Part shown: piece after piece, positions 45,370-57,426 of the stretch
Layout: every line of letters begins with the position of its first letter
Numbering within the stretch: position 1 is the stretch's first letter
DNA from: Oxyruncus cristatus
Taxonomy: Eukaryota > Chordata > Aves > Passeriformes > Cotingidae
DNA: 64,000 nucleotides
NCBI GenBank assembly: GCA_013399855.1
Contig: VXAY01003777.1
Span: 215,120 to 279,119 of the forward strand
Reading direction: 5' to 3'
Translations under genes and position numbers: made by a program
The notes under the pieces: generated by a model
What the model was told of the DNA's origin: nothing
The model's input: only the letters and a program-made list of their open reading frames with translations
Databases searched by the model: none

Positions 45370-45730
45370 CTTGAGATGAATCACCGTGTTATTGTACCTT
45401 CCATGGACTGTACCAGAAGATTTGAGTGTCTGATCATTGCCTGGATACCTTTTCCTTATGTCAATATTTTTCCTGTGAAACAGTACACAGCCTTCTACCT
45501 GAAATTTTACAAACTGGCAGGGTACTATTACAAAAGATTACTTAATTGCAGATTACTACTGTACATTTGAATTTCAGTATCTTATTAAGCTGTCAGCTTT
45601 AATTACCATTATATGTTTAGATTATGCCACAGATTATTTAGCTCTGTACCTAGGTTTGCCAACCTGTTTGCTTTGTGACATGACAGGGTGATAATTACGG
45701 CATTACTGGAAAACCGAAATTTTTCCACGG
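45370..45730. promoter_or_regulatory. candidate conserved noncoding element U
   Basis: The most enhancer-like texture in this part: AT-rich, CpG-poor and unique. It contains AAGCTG-T-CAGCTT (45587-45599), a perfect palindrome with a TGTCAG MEIS core, immediately followed by TTTAATTACC. CTTAATTGCAG, TTAGATTATGCC and GGTGATAATTACGG are also present. Confidence 0.5.
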
Positions 45731-46735
45731 GAAAGATTAGAAGCCCTTGGCACCAGCACTGACCCCAGTAAATGCTCATTCCTGCAAGTGTAAGTCACGT
45801 TTACCTCCGTGTGGCTCTGGTTCTCCAAGGCCTGTCTCATTCCCTGCCCCGGGAGGAGGGAGATGTGCAGAACAGGCCTGGGTTTGGGGGTGTGAAACGC
45901 CCACAGCCAAATCCAAACCCACCCAAATCGTGATGGCTTTGGGCTCTGCCACAGCCCCCAAACAGCCTGTGCTGCTGCAGCACCCCCAGAGCATCCAGGC
46001 TGATCCAGGAACCACCTTCCAGTATGGTCAGGATGCAAAAGGCTCTGGTTTTGTCTGCAGCCTCCCAGCTGGGGTGAGGATTTGGATGGGCAGCATTTGG
46101 TGGCTGCACACCCAGCCAGGTCACCTGCTGTCCCACCAGCAGTGGCCACTGCTAAACTGGCCAGGGAGGTCAGTTCTACCCCGACAGATTCAGTGGCTGA
46201 CTTGAGGAAGCGCAACTTGTGTCTCAGCCTTATTCTGCAAATGTCTCTTCATTCACCGGTGATGATACCCTGTAACTGAGCGCTGTTTTCCTGCCTGCAG
46301 AAAACGCTGTAAATCTGTGGAACAGCCTTATCTGAGTGGCCAAAGATTTATTAGACTGGAATTGTAGCCAGCCTGTGGAGAGACAATTCCCTATCATCTG
46401 AGGAAGAGGGGCCTCATAAACATGCAAAGTGAAACACCTAAACTGGATAAACCAGGGTCGGTTTAGAAACACAGTATTTTGTCAACTAGAGTAAGACAAT
46501 GCTGTGAGTAGCTGGAGAGAGAATCTCTCTCCTTTGAATCAACCTTTCGAAAATAACCGATCCCAGTAATGGGTAATAACAAGAATAATTTGCATTTGTG
46601 GGTTTCTGCTCTGTTTTGCACACGCTGTAGTTCAGAGCTCTGCACTCCGGGTACTGCAGTTCTGAGTGATAAAACAAAACCCACTGGAAGGGAGTGGGAC
46701 AGTGATGGATCAGGTGAAATACCCTTCCTGCTCCG
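45731..46735. other. unique spacer
   Basis: Frames of 152-170 codons on both strands overlap (45703-46215) and show no domain, so chance is likely. Confidence 0.4.
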
Positions 46736-46739
46736 AGTC

Positions 46740-47155
46740 TCTTTTCCGTACACAGGTATAAAGGTACAGTATCTATATCTGTCACTAGAGACAGAGATAC
46801 ATAAATTATATGTATAAAAATACATACTATTTGCTTCCTCTCTAGATACAATCAGGAGAGTTCCATACATCTTTATATTTACGTAGCAATAAATAGATTA
46901 GATAAAAGCAATCTATTCAAGTCACAATTACCTCTTACTCAAATATACCTCGTAACGAATTTGTCTTCTCTTCTGATTGTTTATGCTGTATATTGATATT
47001 ATTTCTCTAGTTATTATTTTAAAAAAAACCTGTCTCTGCCTCACTCTAATCTTTTCCTTGGCACAGCCATTGTTTTAAAAGCCTAGAATGATAATAAAGT
47101 GTAGGGAAAACACTTAGGAGAGCCATCCATTTCTCAGCCCGTCCTCAGTTAATTA
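46740..47155. promoter_or_regulatory. AT-rich island with bulged inverted repeat
   Basis: Very AT-rich with ATA/TAT steps. GTATC-TATA-TCTGTC (46769-46783) pairs with GACAGA-GATAC (46790-46800) to give an 11-bp stem with a four-base bulge. Downstream are GATTAGATAAAAGC and CACAATTACC words. It could be regulatory or a matrix-attachment-type AT region. Confidence 0.4.
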
Positions 47156-47570
47156 ATACCCCACGTTCTCCAGAGGAGGACAAATCTCAGCTCCTTCGCC
47201 AAATTAAGGAGGGAAGAGACGCAATAAATATTCTGCTGGGCTGGAGTGGATTTTGCTTCCACCGCAGTTCTGAGCTCAGGCTCTGTTTGTCTGGGGGCTG
47301 AGCACCTTCCTGGCCGAGCCTCCAGGGAAAGGGATTGTCCTTCTCCTTCTGAGGGGTGGAAGGGCCTCCACTCGCTCGTGCCCCGGCAAATAACCCGGCG
47401 CTTCTGCCCCTGGCTCCCATCTCCCCCCTGCCGGGCTCTCCTCCTCGAAGCTTCACTCAGGATTTGCAGGAGGGACTGGCTCATTTCTGGGAGCAAGGCT
47501 GGCTTGTCACTCCCTCCTGTGCTGCTTGGTCCTTGCAACTCGAAATCTGAGCCACAGTTCCGCTAAACCA
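47156..47570. other. GC-rich spacer
   Basis: Open on both strands with no recognisable protein. Confidence 0.4.
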
Positions 47571-47574
47571 GCCA

Positions 47575-48120
47575 CGAGGTATATTTTGGAATTTTTTTTC
47601 TCTTCAGTTAGAAAGATTTAAACGATTCTTTATCTGTGTAACATCTACAGGTTGGGTCGGATGAGGCTGCATATAAAAAGAAGCATCTCCCCTTCAAGCA
47701 TTTGGATTCCAAGTGTGTCCTACAGCGGTGAAAATTCATCTGTGTTGGCTTAAAACATCAGAAATGGGGAATGAGGCAACAATACCAGTTTAATGCCGGG
47801 AGCTTAATAACGACTTTGGCCTGCTGGTTTTTTTCCTGGCTAATTCCCTGCAACGTTCACTCTTTGGCAGTTTTATTTCCCAAAGAGAAAGCAGGGACTT
47901 TGTCAGGGAGAAGTTTCCTGATGAGAGATTAGAATCATAACCAAATTAAATGATTGTCTCTAACTAATTAGATTAGTTTAAATTGAATAATGAAACCTTT
48001 AGCTGTATTTAATGTAACATGCCTGAAGTCCAACGATTAGTCTGCAGAATGAAGCTAAACAATTAAAAACACAATCTATTTTATGGCTTATTTTATAGGA
48101 ACAATTGGAAAAACTATTAC
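47575..48120. promoter_or_regulatory. candidate conserved noncoding element V
   Basis: AT-rich unique block with the perfect inverted repeat AACTAAT-TAG-ATTAGTT (47962-47978), four TAAT cores in 17 bases. AATTAAATGATTG precedes it and ACAATTAAAAACACAATC and AACAATTGG follow (SOX-like ACAAT). Confidence 0.5.
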
Positions 48121-50085
48121 TGCTGAAATCTGCAGAGGAAACGCACAATTATGAGCCCAACAGGAGCAGCCAGTGCAGTGAATGTGCAGCAGGGGCAGGT
48201 GAGACATCCTGAAGGCACTTGGGCCTTCCTTCCACGCAGGGAACAAGGAGCTGGCCAGATCTGGCATTTGTTCCTGTATTACTGAGGTCAAGGGGGAAAA
48301 AAAAAAAGTACATGAACTCCCAAAAATCTAGGTTGTATTAGATCAGTGGTTGAAATATATTTTAAAAAAAAAATATTTAGTAATGTATGCCTCATGTGAA
48401 AGTCAGAGAAGTGTGTTGTGTTTCCATGCCCTGTGCTTCCCAAGGACACCAAGGAGGAGCTTCCAGCAGGTTCGTCCACCCATCCTTGGTTTCCCAGCAG
48501 GATGAAATGCTGAAGTGTCGTGACAAATCCCACGGGAGTATTTTTGCACCTCTAAGCGCCCAAAACAACTTTAGAACCGTGGCTTTCAAATGCCCAAAGC
48601 ACAGTCTGGGACCTTGTCAAGCACCCAGCTCGCTCCAGAAACCGCATCTTAGAGTCCCGGGCCTTTGGCTGAACCAGAGCCGTGGTGGTAAAGGTGCTGC
48701 AGGACCTCGAAGTGCAGCAGCCACTGTGCACTGATCTCCTCTGTGGACACCCCTAATCCCCTCCTTGCCCAGCTCTGACTCAGCCTCACAAATCCGCTCA
48801 GCACAGGGCAGAAGTGGCACACGGGGAGTTGGGACACGCCAGCAGTTGGAAGCTTTTCCCCTCCTGCAAACCCGCCTGCAAGATCTTTTCCAAACATCAC
48901 CCTTGAATTCCCAGAGCTGAGCTTCCAGTCCTGTTGGGATATTTGCCCATTTGTAATGACTAATCCTATTTTGGAGGTTGCTGGGCAATAGGGCCCCTTT
49001 TATTTGCTTGGGAGGAAGCTGCAGCATTTCAAGCAGCATGAATTCCAGCCTGCTACAAGTCTCCCAGCTGGCAGAACAGCTTGAACATTCTGTATTTTTG
49101 ATGAAATCTTTGATCACCTCATTGCAAGATCTGGTTGCCTACTCTCAGCTCTCTGGCAGCTCTGAGCACAACCTGCCATTTCTAGATGGGATTTGTTCTT
49201 TTACGGATTAGACGCATTAAATAAATAAACCAAACTGTCTCAGAGATGCCCCTGGTCGATAACGTCGCAGGCACAGGGGGCTGGGAACAGAACACACGAT
49301 ATTGCAAAGTGAAACAAATGTCAGTCAGACCTGCCCTTGTCCACCTGCTGAGACCCTCTGCCGCGGGAGGGGCCCTGCCCTGCTTCGGTTGAACAGGGAA
49401 GGCATTACTGATCCCTCGTTACCTTGGAGATCTTTCTGTTCCCAGGTTACCACCTAAATTACAAGGAAATATGGCCATGGAATGAGCCTTCAGCCTCCAC
49501 CACTGCAGCAGAGCCTCCGTGGGACCCTGGTCAAGACACTTGACCTCCAGCTCCCTCCTGGAAACGGGGGCAGTGGCAAAGCCTCGGTCCCTCCCTCCAG
49601 GGCAGGGCCTGTCCCTTACCTTGGGGCACGAAATCCAAGCCAGGAATGGCTGAGGGAGAACTGCCAAACAATCAGCAGTGAGCAAGGGAGTGCTCTGCCC
49701 TCCACCCGGGCAAGGCGCCCGCGCTCCGGCTTCCTCCGAGGAGAACCAGGAGGAGCACACGTGAGGAGCCCGAGAGCAAACACCCCCCACCCACCAGGAG
49801 AGCCTCCTGCAGAGGAGCAGCATCACACCCGTGGAACATTCCCGCGGGATCCAGGAGGACTCTGCTGTTCTCCCCTTGGCCATCAAGCCCCCGAAACAGA
49901 GAGAAGCTGCTGAGCTCGGAGCAACCCCTGAGCAGCGGCAGCTGCAGCTCACCCGAGCTGAGATCACATCTCGGCTGCTGCCGAGGTGCCCTCCTTATCT
50001 GCATCCCAGCTTTCATGTCTCACAGTAGCAGGGGGAAATGAGGATGCCTGAGTCACACATGCCAGGAGGGGGGAAAGGGTTGAGT
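48121..50085. other. unique spacer
   Basis: A runs at 48296-48307 and 48364-48371 sit in a short AT-rich patch. The rest is GC-rich with two-strand chance frames (for example 49419-49967 minus). No gene recognised. Confidence 0.4.
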
Positions 50086-50089
50086 GGTG

Positions 50090-50380
50090 GAGGAATTCCT
50101 TTGTCGGTGTCAGCTGAGACGAACATAAGGAGAAATACTCTGCAAAGTTGTTTCCTTGAGTTATTGTATTAGTTGTGATGTTTGTAGCTGTTTGGACACA
50201 GTCCTGAGGATTATCTTAAATAATGAGTTCTTCAGTGGGGACTTTCATTGAAGCAGTATTTATATAAACATGGGCTTGATTAAGAGCAAAGAGAAGTCAG
50301 CAGGAATTTTCCCCTTGTCTTCGAGGACTTTAAATCACAACCATGTTGCTGGATATTCTTAGAGTCAAATTTCAGATTCG
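50090..50380. promoter_or_regulatory. candidate conserved noncoding element W
   Basis: TTATTGTATTAGTTGTG, TTATCTTAAATAATGAG, AGTATTTATATAAACATGG (forkhead-like) and CTTGATTAAGAGC in unique AT-rich DNA. Confidence 0.4.
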
Positions 50381-51885
50381 TGAAGCAGTTTTTTGGAAGG
50401 GCTTTGAATCGCCCACCCTTCAGCATGAGGAAAGGTTATTTCACAGCCCTGACGAGGAGAAGGGAGGGGCCTCAATGGGCCTCTCCTGAATTCAGCAAGC
50501 TTGGGCAGCACTGGAGGGCAAGGGGACCGTGGACCCCTCTAAATCTCTGCAATCACCTCCATCAGCCACACGTCCCCTCCTGAGACAGCGAATCCCCAGG
50601 CCATGGATTCAGTGGCATGTTGGCAAGTTAGAGACTGTCTTCTCCTTGACTCAGATTTACCAATCAATCAGTGGATGGATCTCTATCACAATAAAGCCAT
50701 CATCTCTACACACAACCTGTCAGAAATGACAGCTCCCCGTTCTAATATTATGGGAAATATATACGCCTTGGAGGAAACACCTGTTGGATCCCTAAAGTGG
50801 GAGATGGAGGGAAAAGACAGCAGGAAACTCGCTTCATAAACGGCATCACCCTGCCAAAGCCAAGCACACTCTGATTTAACAGCCACTCTTTAGTTAAGGG
50901 TTCCTTCTGCCACAGACTCTGCAAATCACATTTCTTTTTTGCCTGTTTCCACAGCCATGACCTAATATCCACCAGTCACTCATGTTTCCATGAATCAAAG
51001 GAGGTAATGTAGCTCTCAGCTACACTAAAAGATGGTCAGACACATCCAAGATGTTTCAAACTTCATTTGAGGACTAACATAAGTGATTAACAGTTGTCTA
51101 TAGCATTAGGAGGCAGGGAGTGGAAGTCCTTTTATCAAATTGTTAGCTGCCAACAAGTTCCCGCTGACAAGCTATCTTTAAATTCTTCATAATGCTTCTG
51201 CAAAGCCCTAAAGCTTTGTTGGATCCCTCTCCTGCAGCCTCCCGACGTCAGCTCTTCCTCCCCTGTCGTGGGAAAACGTGGCCACAAGGAGCCTTAACGT
51301 CCCGTGCACACATGGAGGTCTGTGGCACCCGGTTTCCTTCTGTGCTCCAGCTACAGAACAGCAGCAAATCCCCAGGAATCAAAGCTTCTTGCTGTGCCCA
51401 GAGAGAGAGAAGCCGACTCACAGAGCCCCGCAGAGCAAGCACGGCCCGGGAGAGCTGCACCACTGGTCCCAGAAACCCACCCAGCTGAGGAATCCAGCGC
51501 CTGTGGAGACCCGGAGAGACCAAACCCCGACTCCTTCCCCTGCCCTGGGGGAGATTTACCCCTTGCCACGGGGGCTGGTCCTTCACATCCCGTTTGGGAA
51601 TCCTCTGGCTCGCTCCCAGGTCCGCAGGTCCGCGAAGCTTTCCCTGGGGGGATGAGTGGAGTCTCACACGCACGGTGAACACAAAGCCCCCTTTCCTCAC
51701 CCCCAGGCCCGTGCTCTGAGGGGGTGGTGCGTGCCTGGGCTTGGCTTGCTCGTCACCCTGGGCTGCACCACTCCCCTCACGGTGCCTCGAAGTGCTCTCC
51801 CTGCCCCGCGAGGAGCTGCGAGCCCTGGTTGCTCGACACGGGGGTGCCACGTGTTGCTGCAGAATATCACGGTTCGGAGTGTTCC
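50381..51885. other. unique spacer
   Basis: ATCAATCA (50663-50670) lies in an AT-richer patch. From 51190 the DNA is GC-rich with a 219-codon minus frame (51248-51907) lacking domains. Confidence 0.4.
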
Positions 51886-51889
51886 ATCC

Positions 51890-52175
51890 GATAATTAACA
51901 AAGACATCAGGCAACGAGTAAAACCAATCTCAAAAATGGGTAGTTAAATTTCTCTTAATTACATCCACTGCACCGAATCTGCCCCTGAGCAATGCACATG
52001 TAATCCCAGCGAAGTCAGTGCGGCTGTACAGAAAACACTAAAATTAAAATAGTCCGTACTTATCATCTCTATTGCAGCAATACTTGCAGCTCCCCACTAA
52101 GTTTAGGGACTCCAGCTTTATTTAGAGTTGTAAACACGAACAGTAAAGGTAAACAAAGTTGAAATGAGGAAAGAG
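51890..52175. promoter_or_regulatory. candidate conserved noncoding element X
   Basis: GATAATTAACAAAG at the 5' edge, then GTAGTTAAATTTCTCTTAAT, TGCACATGTAATCCC, ACACTAAAATTAAAATAG and CTTATCATC. Unique and gene-free. Confidence 0.4.
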
Positions 52176-52845
52176 CATGGAAGGAGCCGTGTGGCATTGG
52201 GACTTAGAAATACAAAGGCTGAAGGTTCGTGGAATAGGTGCTGTTTGATACCACATTTTAAAGGGGAGCCAAGACTCTCCAGTAGCAGGATTGCAGGCGA
52301 TGATGCCTTAAGAGGAATTCCTGATACCTGCATGGCAAAGCCTGAAGAGTTGGCAGCACTGGAGAAATTCCAAGTGCATAAGGACGACTGGGCTGAGCTG
52401 CCTGAACACGGATCTCGGTGCATCAGGGGAGAAGACACCTTCTGCCGTTGTTAGCTGCCCTCCACCTCCGCATCCAACGGCCCCCCAGACCCCCTCCCTC
52501 AGCTCACACCCTCCTGGGCGAGGACATGCTGACAAACCAGGGGGAGTGGGATCCTCCTTCTGCGGGCAGATCTCCCGTGCCGGAGCCACGAGCCCTCGTT
52601 TCTGACGGAAGACAACAGTCGTCCGTGACATCCCTCGTGAAATCCTTCCTTCCCTTCCGAGCTTCTCCCCCTCGGCGTGTCCAGGGGCACATGCACCCTC
52701 CTGCCCTTCCAGTGCCCCTCGGGCTGGGCACAGGCTGCCTTTCAAAAACCAAAGCCTGATCCCACAACCCCCGCAGGGAACAGAGGCTGCTTTGATTCCA
52801 GGAAGGCTGTTCCGAGAGTCAGACAGCAGACAGCTTGAGGAAGGG
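52176..52845. other. GC-rich spacer
   Basis: No gene or repeat recognised. Confidence 0.4.
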
Positions 52846-52849
52846 TGGC

Positions 52850-53400
52850 AAAATTCAGCTCCTAATTATTAGATTAGAACCTTGAAGCAGTTGTCATGTA
52901 TGAAGGGACAAAGCAGAATTTGGCAAACGGGAAGGGAGGAAAAAAACAAATCTTCCCATAATGATAAAAAAAATCCCTGAAGACAACCTTGTCATTTTTT
53001 GAGAGCATCTCAACACTTCCCTGCTTTTATTTTTTTTTTGGTCACCGCTTATCAAAATTTGCATGGCTAGTTAGTGGGTTAATTTAATTATGAGCAGCAT
53101 TTATGAGCAGCCTGATGGGGGATCTGCAGAGGGCAATAGAAGCTGTTCCTGAATGATGGAATTGCACACACTCGCACATCTGGAAGCCGTCATGGGACGG
53201 GTCCCTGTCTTGTAAATGCGTGTTGAGTGTTACAATATTTTACTAAGCACTCCCAATCTGTCAAGGTTTACAGGAGAGCAGAGACTGGGAACATTTGGGA
53301 TCATTTGTGGCTTAGAGCCATTAGCTACTTCCACCCACTTATTGTGACGTTATTAATAGCAAAATAATCTAAAGAGCAGGACTTGGCTTCCTCGAGACCT
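52850..53400. promoter_or_regulatory. candidate conserved noncoding element Y
   Basis: AT-rich, with a T9 run. GTTAATTTAATTATGAGC is followed by the duplicated phrase ATTATGAGCAGCAT/TTTATGAGCAGCCT (near 53087 and 53101). CGTTATTAATAGCAAAATAATC lies near 53348. No frame. Confidence 0.45.
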
Positions 53401-53680
53401 CAGATAGCAGAAGTGATTTTCACGGAGGGCCAGACCCAGGCAGGCAGGGCCCAGATAACCACAGCCCCTGCTGGGGAGCACAGCCCCGTTGATTCTTAGA
53501 GGTGCCACAGGGTGACCCATGAAACAACCAGGGGAGAAAAGTGATGCTGCCCATCACGTCCAGTTCTGGCTTGGGACGCAGGACTGGATTTCAGCCCACG
53601 AAAAGGAGATCAGGGCTTGGCCTGTGAAAGAAACTTTGCACCAAGTTTTTTCACCTTCTGAAGCCATGGCTCAATGAAAA
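53401..53680. other. unique spacer
   Basis: GC-balanced link between two candidate elements. Confidence 0.35.
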
Positions 53681-53689
53681 GATTTGGAA

Positions 53690-54140
53690 GACTTTAAAAC
53701 TCCACGGAGCTTTTGGCTTCTTGTTAAGCCATTGCGTGTCTGTTTAATTTAAATCTCCATCCAATCATTAAACACGGGTATTTTTTTAATGGGTCATTAT
53801 GGTGTGATTTATGGCATTGGTGTAATTGTCAGAATTACTGTAGGTAATTAAATTTTGAAACCCCTGATGCCAGAGGCTTCAGTCCCTCTCAGCACCCTCA
53901 TTAAAAATCAGGAGCTGACCAAATTATAAATAGACTGGTTTGCACAAGTTCACAGGGAAAGCTAATTATGAAACTTATCCTTATGCACTCAGAACTCACA
54001 CCATCAGTCATGCAAATTCTTTAAGTGATTATACCATTGTATAACGTGCAATCGGATTAGCAGGTACAGGTGGGTGCAACTCCAGGTACAATGTGCAGTA
54101 CAACTGTTCTTTGCGTGGTGAATGTGAATCCCTAAAACTC
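53690..54140. promoter_or_regulatory. candidate conserved noncoding element Z with TGATTTATGG
   Basis: TGATTTATGG (53805-53814) is the extended posterior HOX-PBX word on the plus strand. It is flanked by GTTTAATTTAAATC, CCAATCATTAAAC, GGTCATTATGG and GTAGGTAATTAAATTTTG. AGCTAATTATG follows near 53961. Confidence 0.5.
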
Positions 54141-55635
54141 CTGATGATAGATGTGGGACAAGGGCCTGGAGGAGAGGGAGGGGGTGCATTTTCACGTGAA
54201 GTAGATAAAAGAGGCTGAGGAGTACAAGGAGAGCCTCTCTGATCTACAATGGGAGGTCTCAGAGAAACAGGAGAGGCATGTGAACAAAGAGGGAAGGAGC
54301 TTCAGAGAGCAGCTGGAATAAACTCTGGATTAGCTGACTGAGCCTGTCAGGAATGGCGGCTGGCTGAAGTCACAGGGAGCTTGGGGAGTTTGGGTGCCAA
54401 ATGCAGCGAGTGTGATACAAACTGCAGCAGAAAAAGAATTCTATATGTAAGGGCGGGCAAGGGCTGGGACTTTCTCTTTCTAGCACTCTAAATTTTTGAT
54501 CTTCAGACACGAAAGAAAGAAAAAAAAGTAATCACTGGAGGCCTGCATACAAAATCCAGCCAAAACTGAATCAAGAAGTAAAACCCCGATGGAAGAAGAC
54601 TCTTGTTGGAGTTATGGGTAATACCTCCCTTAGAGCCAACATGGACTGTGCTTCTGCTTACTGTGGGCCTTCAAAAAAAGGACAGGGAACTCCCTCTTTC
54701 AGTGCCAGCAAACAGACTTTCATGCAAAGCAACAACGCAGCCTGTACAAAACAAGCCTGGGCAGGTTTTGCACCCCATGGAAGCTGGTTTTGTGTGTCAG
54801 GAATCCACTAAAATATCTGCTCCAGCCCAAGGACTCCTCAGGCTCATCGGCTGTGCATGTTCCAAAAATAAGGCTGATCTATATTCTGTACCTGTGCAAG
54901 ATTCTGGGGGCTGGAGGTCTGAAGAGAGAAAGCTTGGGGGAAGGTTTGTACAGACCACGTCCCCCCTGAATGCTTTTATCTCAGCAAGGCCTAATTAACT
55001 GCCTGTGTTTTACCAGCTTAACCATCACTGCAGCCAACCTGGCACGCTGACTCTGAGGAGGAGGCCTCAAAAATACACAGTAAGAACAATGGGACTTCTC
55101 AAGCTGCCAAAATGCAACGTATTATCTCCACTTCCTCGAGGAGCTTCCTGACTAACATCGGCTCATGAACCTCCGGCGTCCAAAATAACTGTTCCTCTGC
55201 CTCCTCACACTTCCCAGACTCCAGAAATGCCGTTTGTGTGGTTCAGGAGGGGCTTTCTTTAGAAGTCCTCCCCTGAAGTGTCTGAGGCACCTGCAGGCAT
55301 CCACACCTCCCGTGTTCCCACAAACCCTCCGAGGTCTGGCTGTCGCCGAGCTGCCCTTGCCCGCCTCGCTCCCGTTCTGCAGCAGGGGCAGAGCTGGGGG
55401 GACGTGGAGCTTGCCCGACCTGTGAGGGCTCTGCTGTGCCCACACGCTGCCCCCGCTCCCCAGAGCCCCGCGGCAGGCCCCAGGTACTGCTCAAAAGCAC
55501 AATGTGCTGCTGACAAAAGGGAGCTCGCCCGCTGTGGCAACACTTTCTGCACCTCTATCCATCTCCCTTTTCTCGAGAACACAGTTTTACACTTGTCCTT
55601 CATACAAATAACCCGAGGGTGGGAATTATTCAGAA
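54141..55635. other. unique spacer
   Basis: A 131-codon plus frame (54603-54998) has no recognisable domain. The part at 55230-55480 is GC-rich. No transposon identified. Confidence 0.4.
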
Positions 55636-55639
55636 GGCT

Positions 55640-56060
55640 CGTGTTTGACACCCCATCTGTTCATTTCTGACAGCGATATATAATGTAAGGCTATAAAAAC
55701 TTGAAAAATAATGCAACATAAAAAGGGATTGACTCGGCTCCAAGAGGCCATAAACGGTAACAAATACCATTGTATGATTTATTTCATGCTGTAATCTTTA
55801 CAGTAAGTCATCTTTCAGACATTTCCTTGTGACAGGTTTTAATAATATTAATGCCCAGAGCAATCCAAATCATCGCCAATAGACATATTTATCAAGCTGC
55901 CAATCCAAGTAAATGAAATTCTATAAGCAATAATGTAACATGTTTAAAGGAAGCTAATAAAACAAGTCAGGAGAGAAATATTACTGCAAAGTATGCTCTC
56001 TCTAATCCAGCCCTGGATTTTATACAGCCAAAATGCAAATCTTTCCCTCCATGATTTATT
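55640..56060. promoter_or_regulatory. candidate conserved noncoding element AA
   Basis: Long AT-rich unique block: GCCATAAACGGTAAC, TGATTTAT at 55775-55782 and again at 56052-56059, the palindrome TAATATTA (55843-55850), GTGACAGGTTTTAATAATA, and AAGCTAATAAAAC. One of the best enhancer candidates. Confidence 0.5.
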
Positions 56061-57420
56061 GCTCCAAAAATACCAATGACCTTTCCAGGAGCTCTTGCAC
56101 AGCCCTTCTCCCACGTTCAGACAGACTTGGTGCATTCTGCCAGATGAGCTGAGCTGGAGTGCTCAGCTCTGCTGCCTTGCTCTGCCCCACCTTTGCATTG
56201 GGAACTGATGGGCAGCATCAAAGAGCAGGATCCTAAATCTTTAAGATTTATTGAAGACTGACAAGCCTTAACGTAGGTTTGGCAACTCAGCAGGTATTTA
56301 TGAGCAATTATCCGAGCACTAGATAAGTTGCAATCAACAGGGAGCTCAAACCTGGTTCTTTAACCTGGTTTCCCTTTTAGTCTAATTCAGTTTCTACTAA
56401 TCCATTGCTGGGCTGGAGTGACTCCACAGCAGGGCCAAGGGGAAGGAGCCATGGCAGAGCTGTGCACACACGGAGCCCTTGCTCACAAACACTCTTTTAT
56501 GCCTCACTAGAAACTTAGCAGGAATGAAAAACAAGAGTCAACAATTCAGCAAAACATACACCATTAAATTTGTCACGCCTTAGGCAAGAATGTGTGGAAA
56601 AGCCATGACTAGTAAAGCAAGTGTATTGATGCAGGGGCTCAGTAGTGCTTGAGGAATCCTGAAGGCCTTTATGGATTCACTTCTGGGTGAGTTTTATAGG
56701 TCTGAAGGATTTTTGTATTGGTTTGTGATAACTCTTTTTTTTTTTTTTCATGACACTAATTAAATTCTTCTCCTGGGTATAAAGATCTGCTTATTGTCAG
56801 TGGGGGAAACACAAAGGGGAAAGGAAGGGATGTACAAGACTCAAGTCACGCAGTGTGATGGGAGGGATCTTTCATGGCAATGGCCGGGGACATCAGCAAT
56901 ACTGGAAAGACCTGAACCAAGTGTGTTTTGAGCCTTATAAGAGGCCAGGCCTAATTCTTTCCCACTGCACTTCGTGGAGCACCCCTGAATTATGGTTTGA
57001 TTACATTTTCCATTGATTAGCCCACGTGCAAATCTGGTCTCAATCTCAGATGGAAATTTCTGTTCAAAATTTAAGCTTTTAGCCGTTTCAGTATTTAAAT
57101 ACTGCCATTTAAGTATTTAGCTGGTTAAATGTCCCAACAAACACAGGTGTTTCCAAAGAACCCTGTAAAGGGGCAAGAGGGGAAGCATCCAAGTGATTTT
57201 AAAAGCACTGCCTGCTTTTATTGGCTATCCAGAAAACGCCTTTGCCTTCCCACCTTTGTCTGCTCTTTCTATTTGCACTGAGAGCTCTTGGAGGCACAAA
57301 CTGCCTTCCCCCTTGCACACACACACAGCATCCACCTAATGGGATCCCAGTCCCAGCAGAAGCCTCCAGGTACTGCTATAATACAAATAATAAATACTGC
57401 AACTAATAATAACAGCACAA
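56061..57420. other. unique AT-leaning spacer
   Basis: Scattered AT-rich words, a T12 run near 56737-56748, and GTATTTAAATACTGCC near 57091, which holds the palindrome GTATTTAAATAC. No gene. Confidence 0.4.
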
Positions 57421-57426
57421 TAAAAT

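Noticed and set aside
49419..49967. 182-codon minus-strand frame with Cys/Ser-rich start
   Set aside because: No cysteine spacing of any zinc-finger or secreted-peptide family; overlapped by a 143-codon plus-strand frame.
51248..51907. 219-codon minus-strand frame
   Set aside because: No recognisable domain, GC-rich context, plus-strand frames of about 125 codons overlap it.
54603..54998. Frame of 131 codons considered as a retrovirus-derived piece
   Set aside because: No LTR pair, primer-binding site or polymerase motif nearby; a glycine after the start Met in an overlapping frame is not enough.
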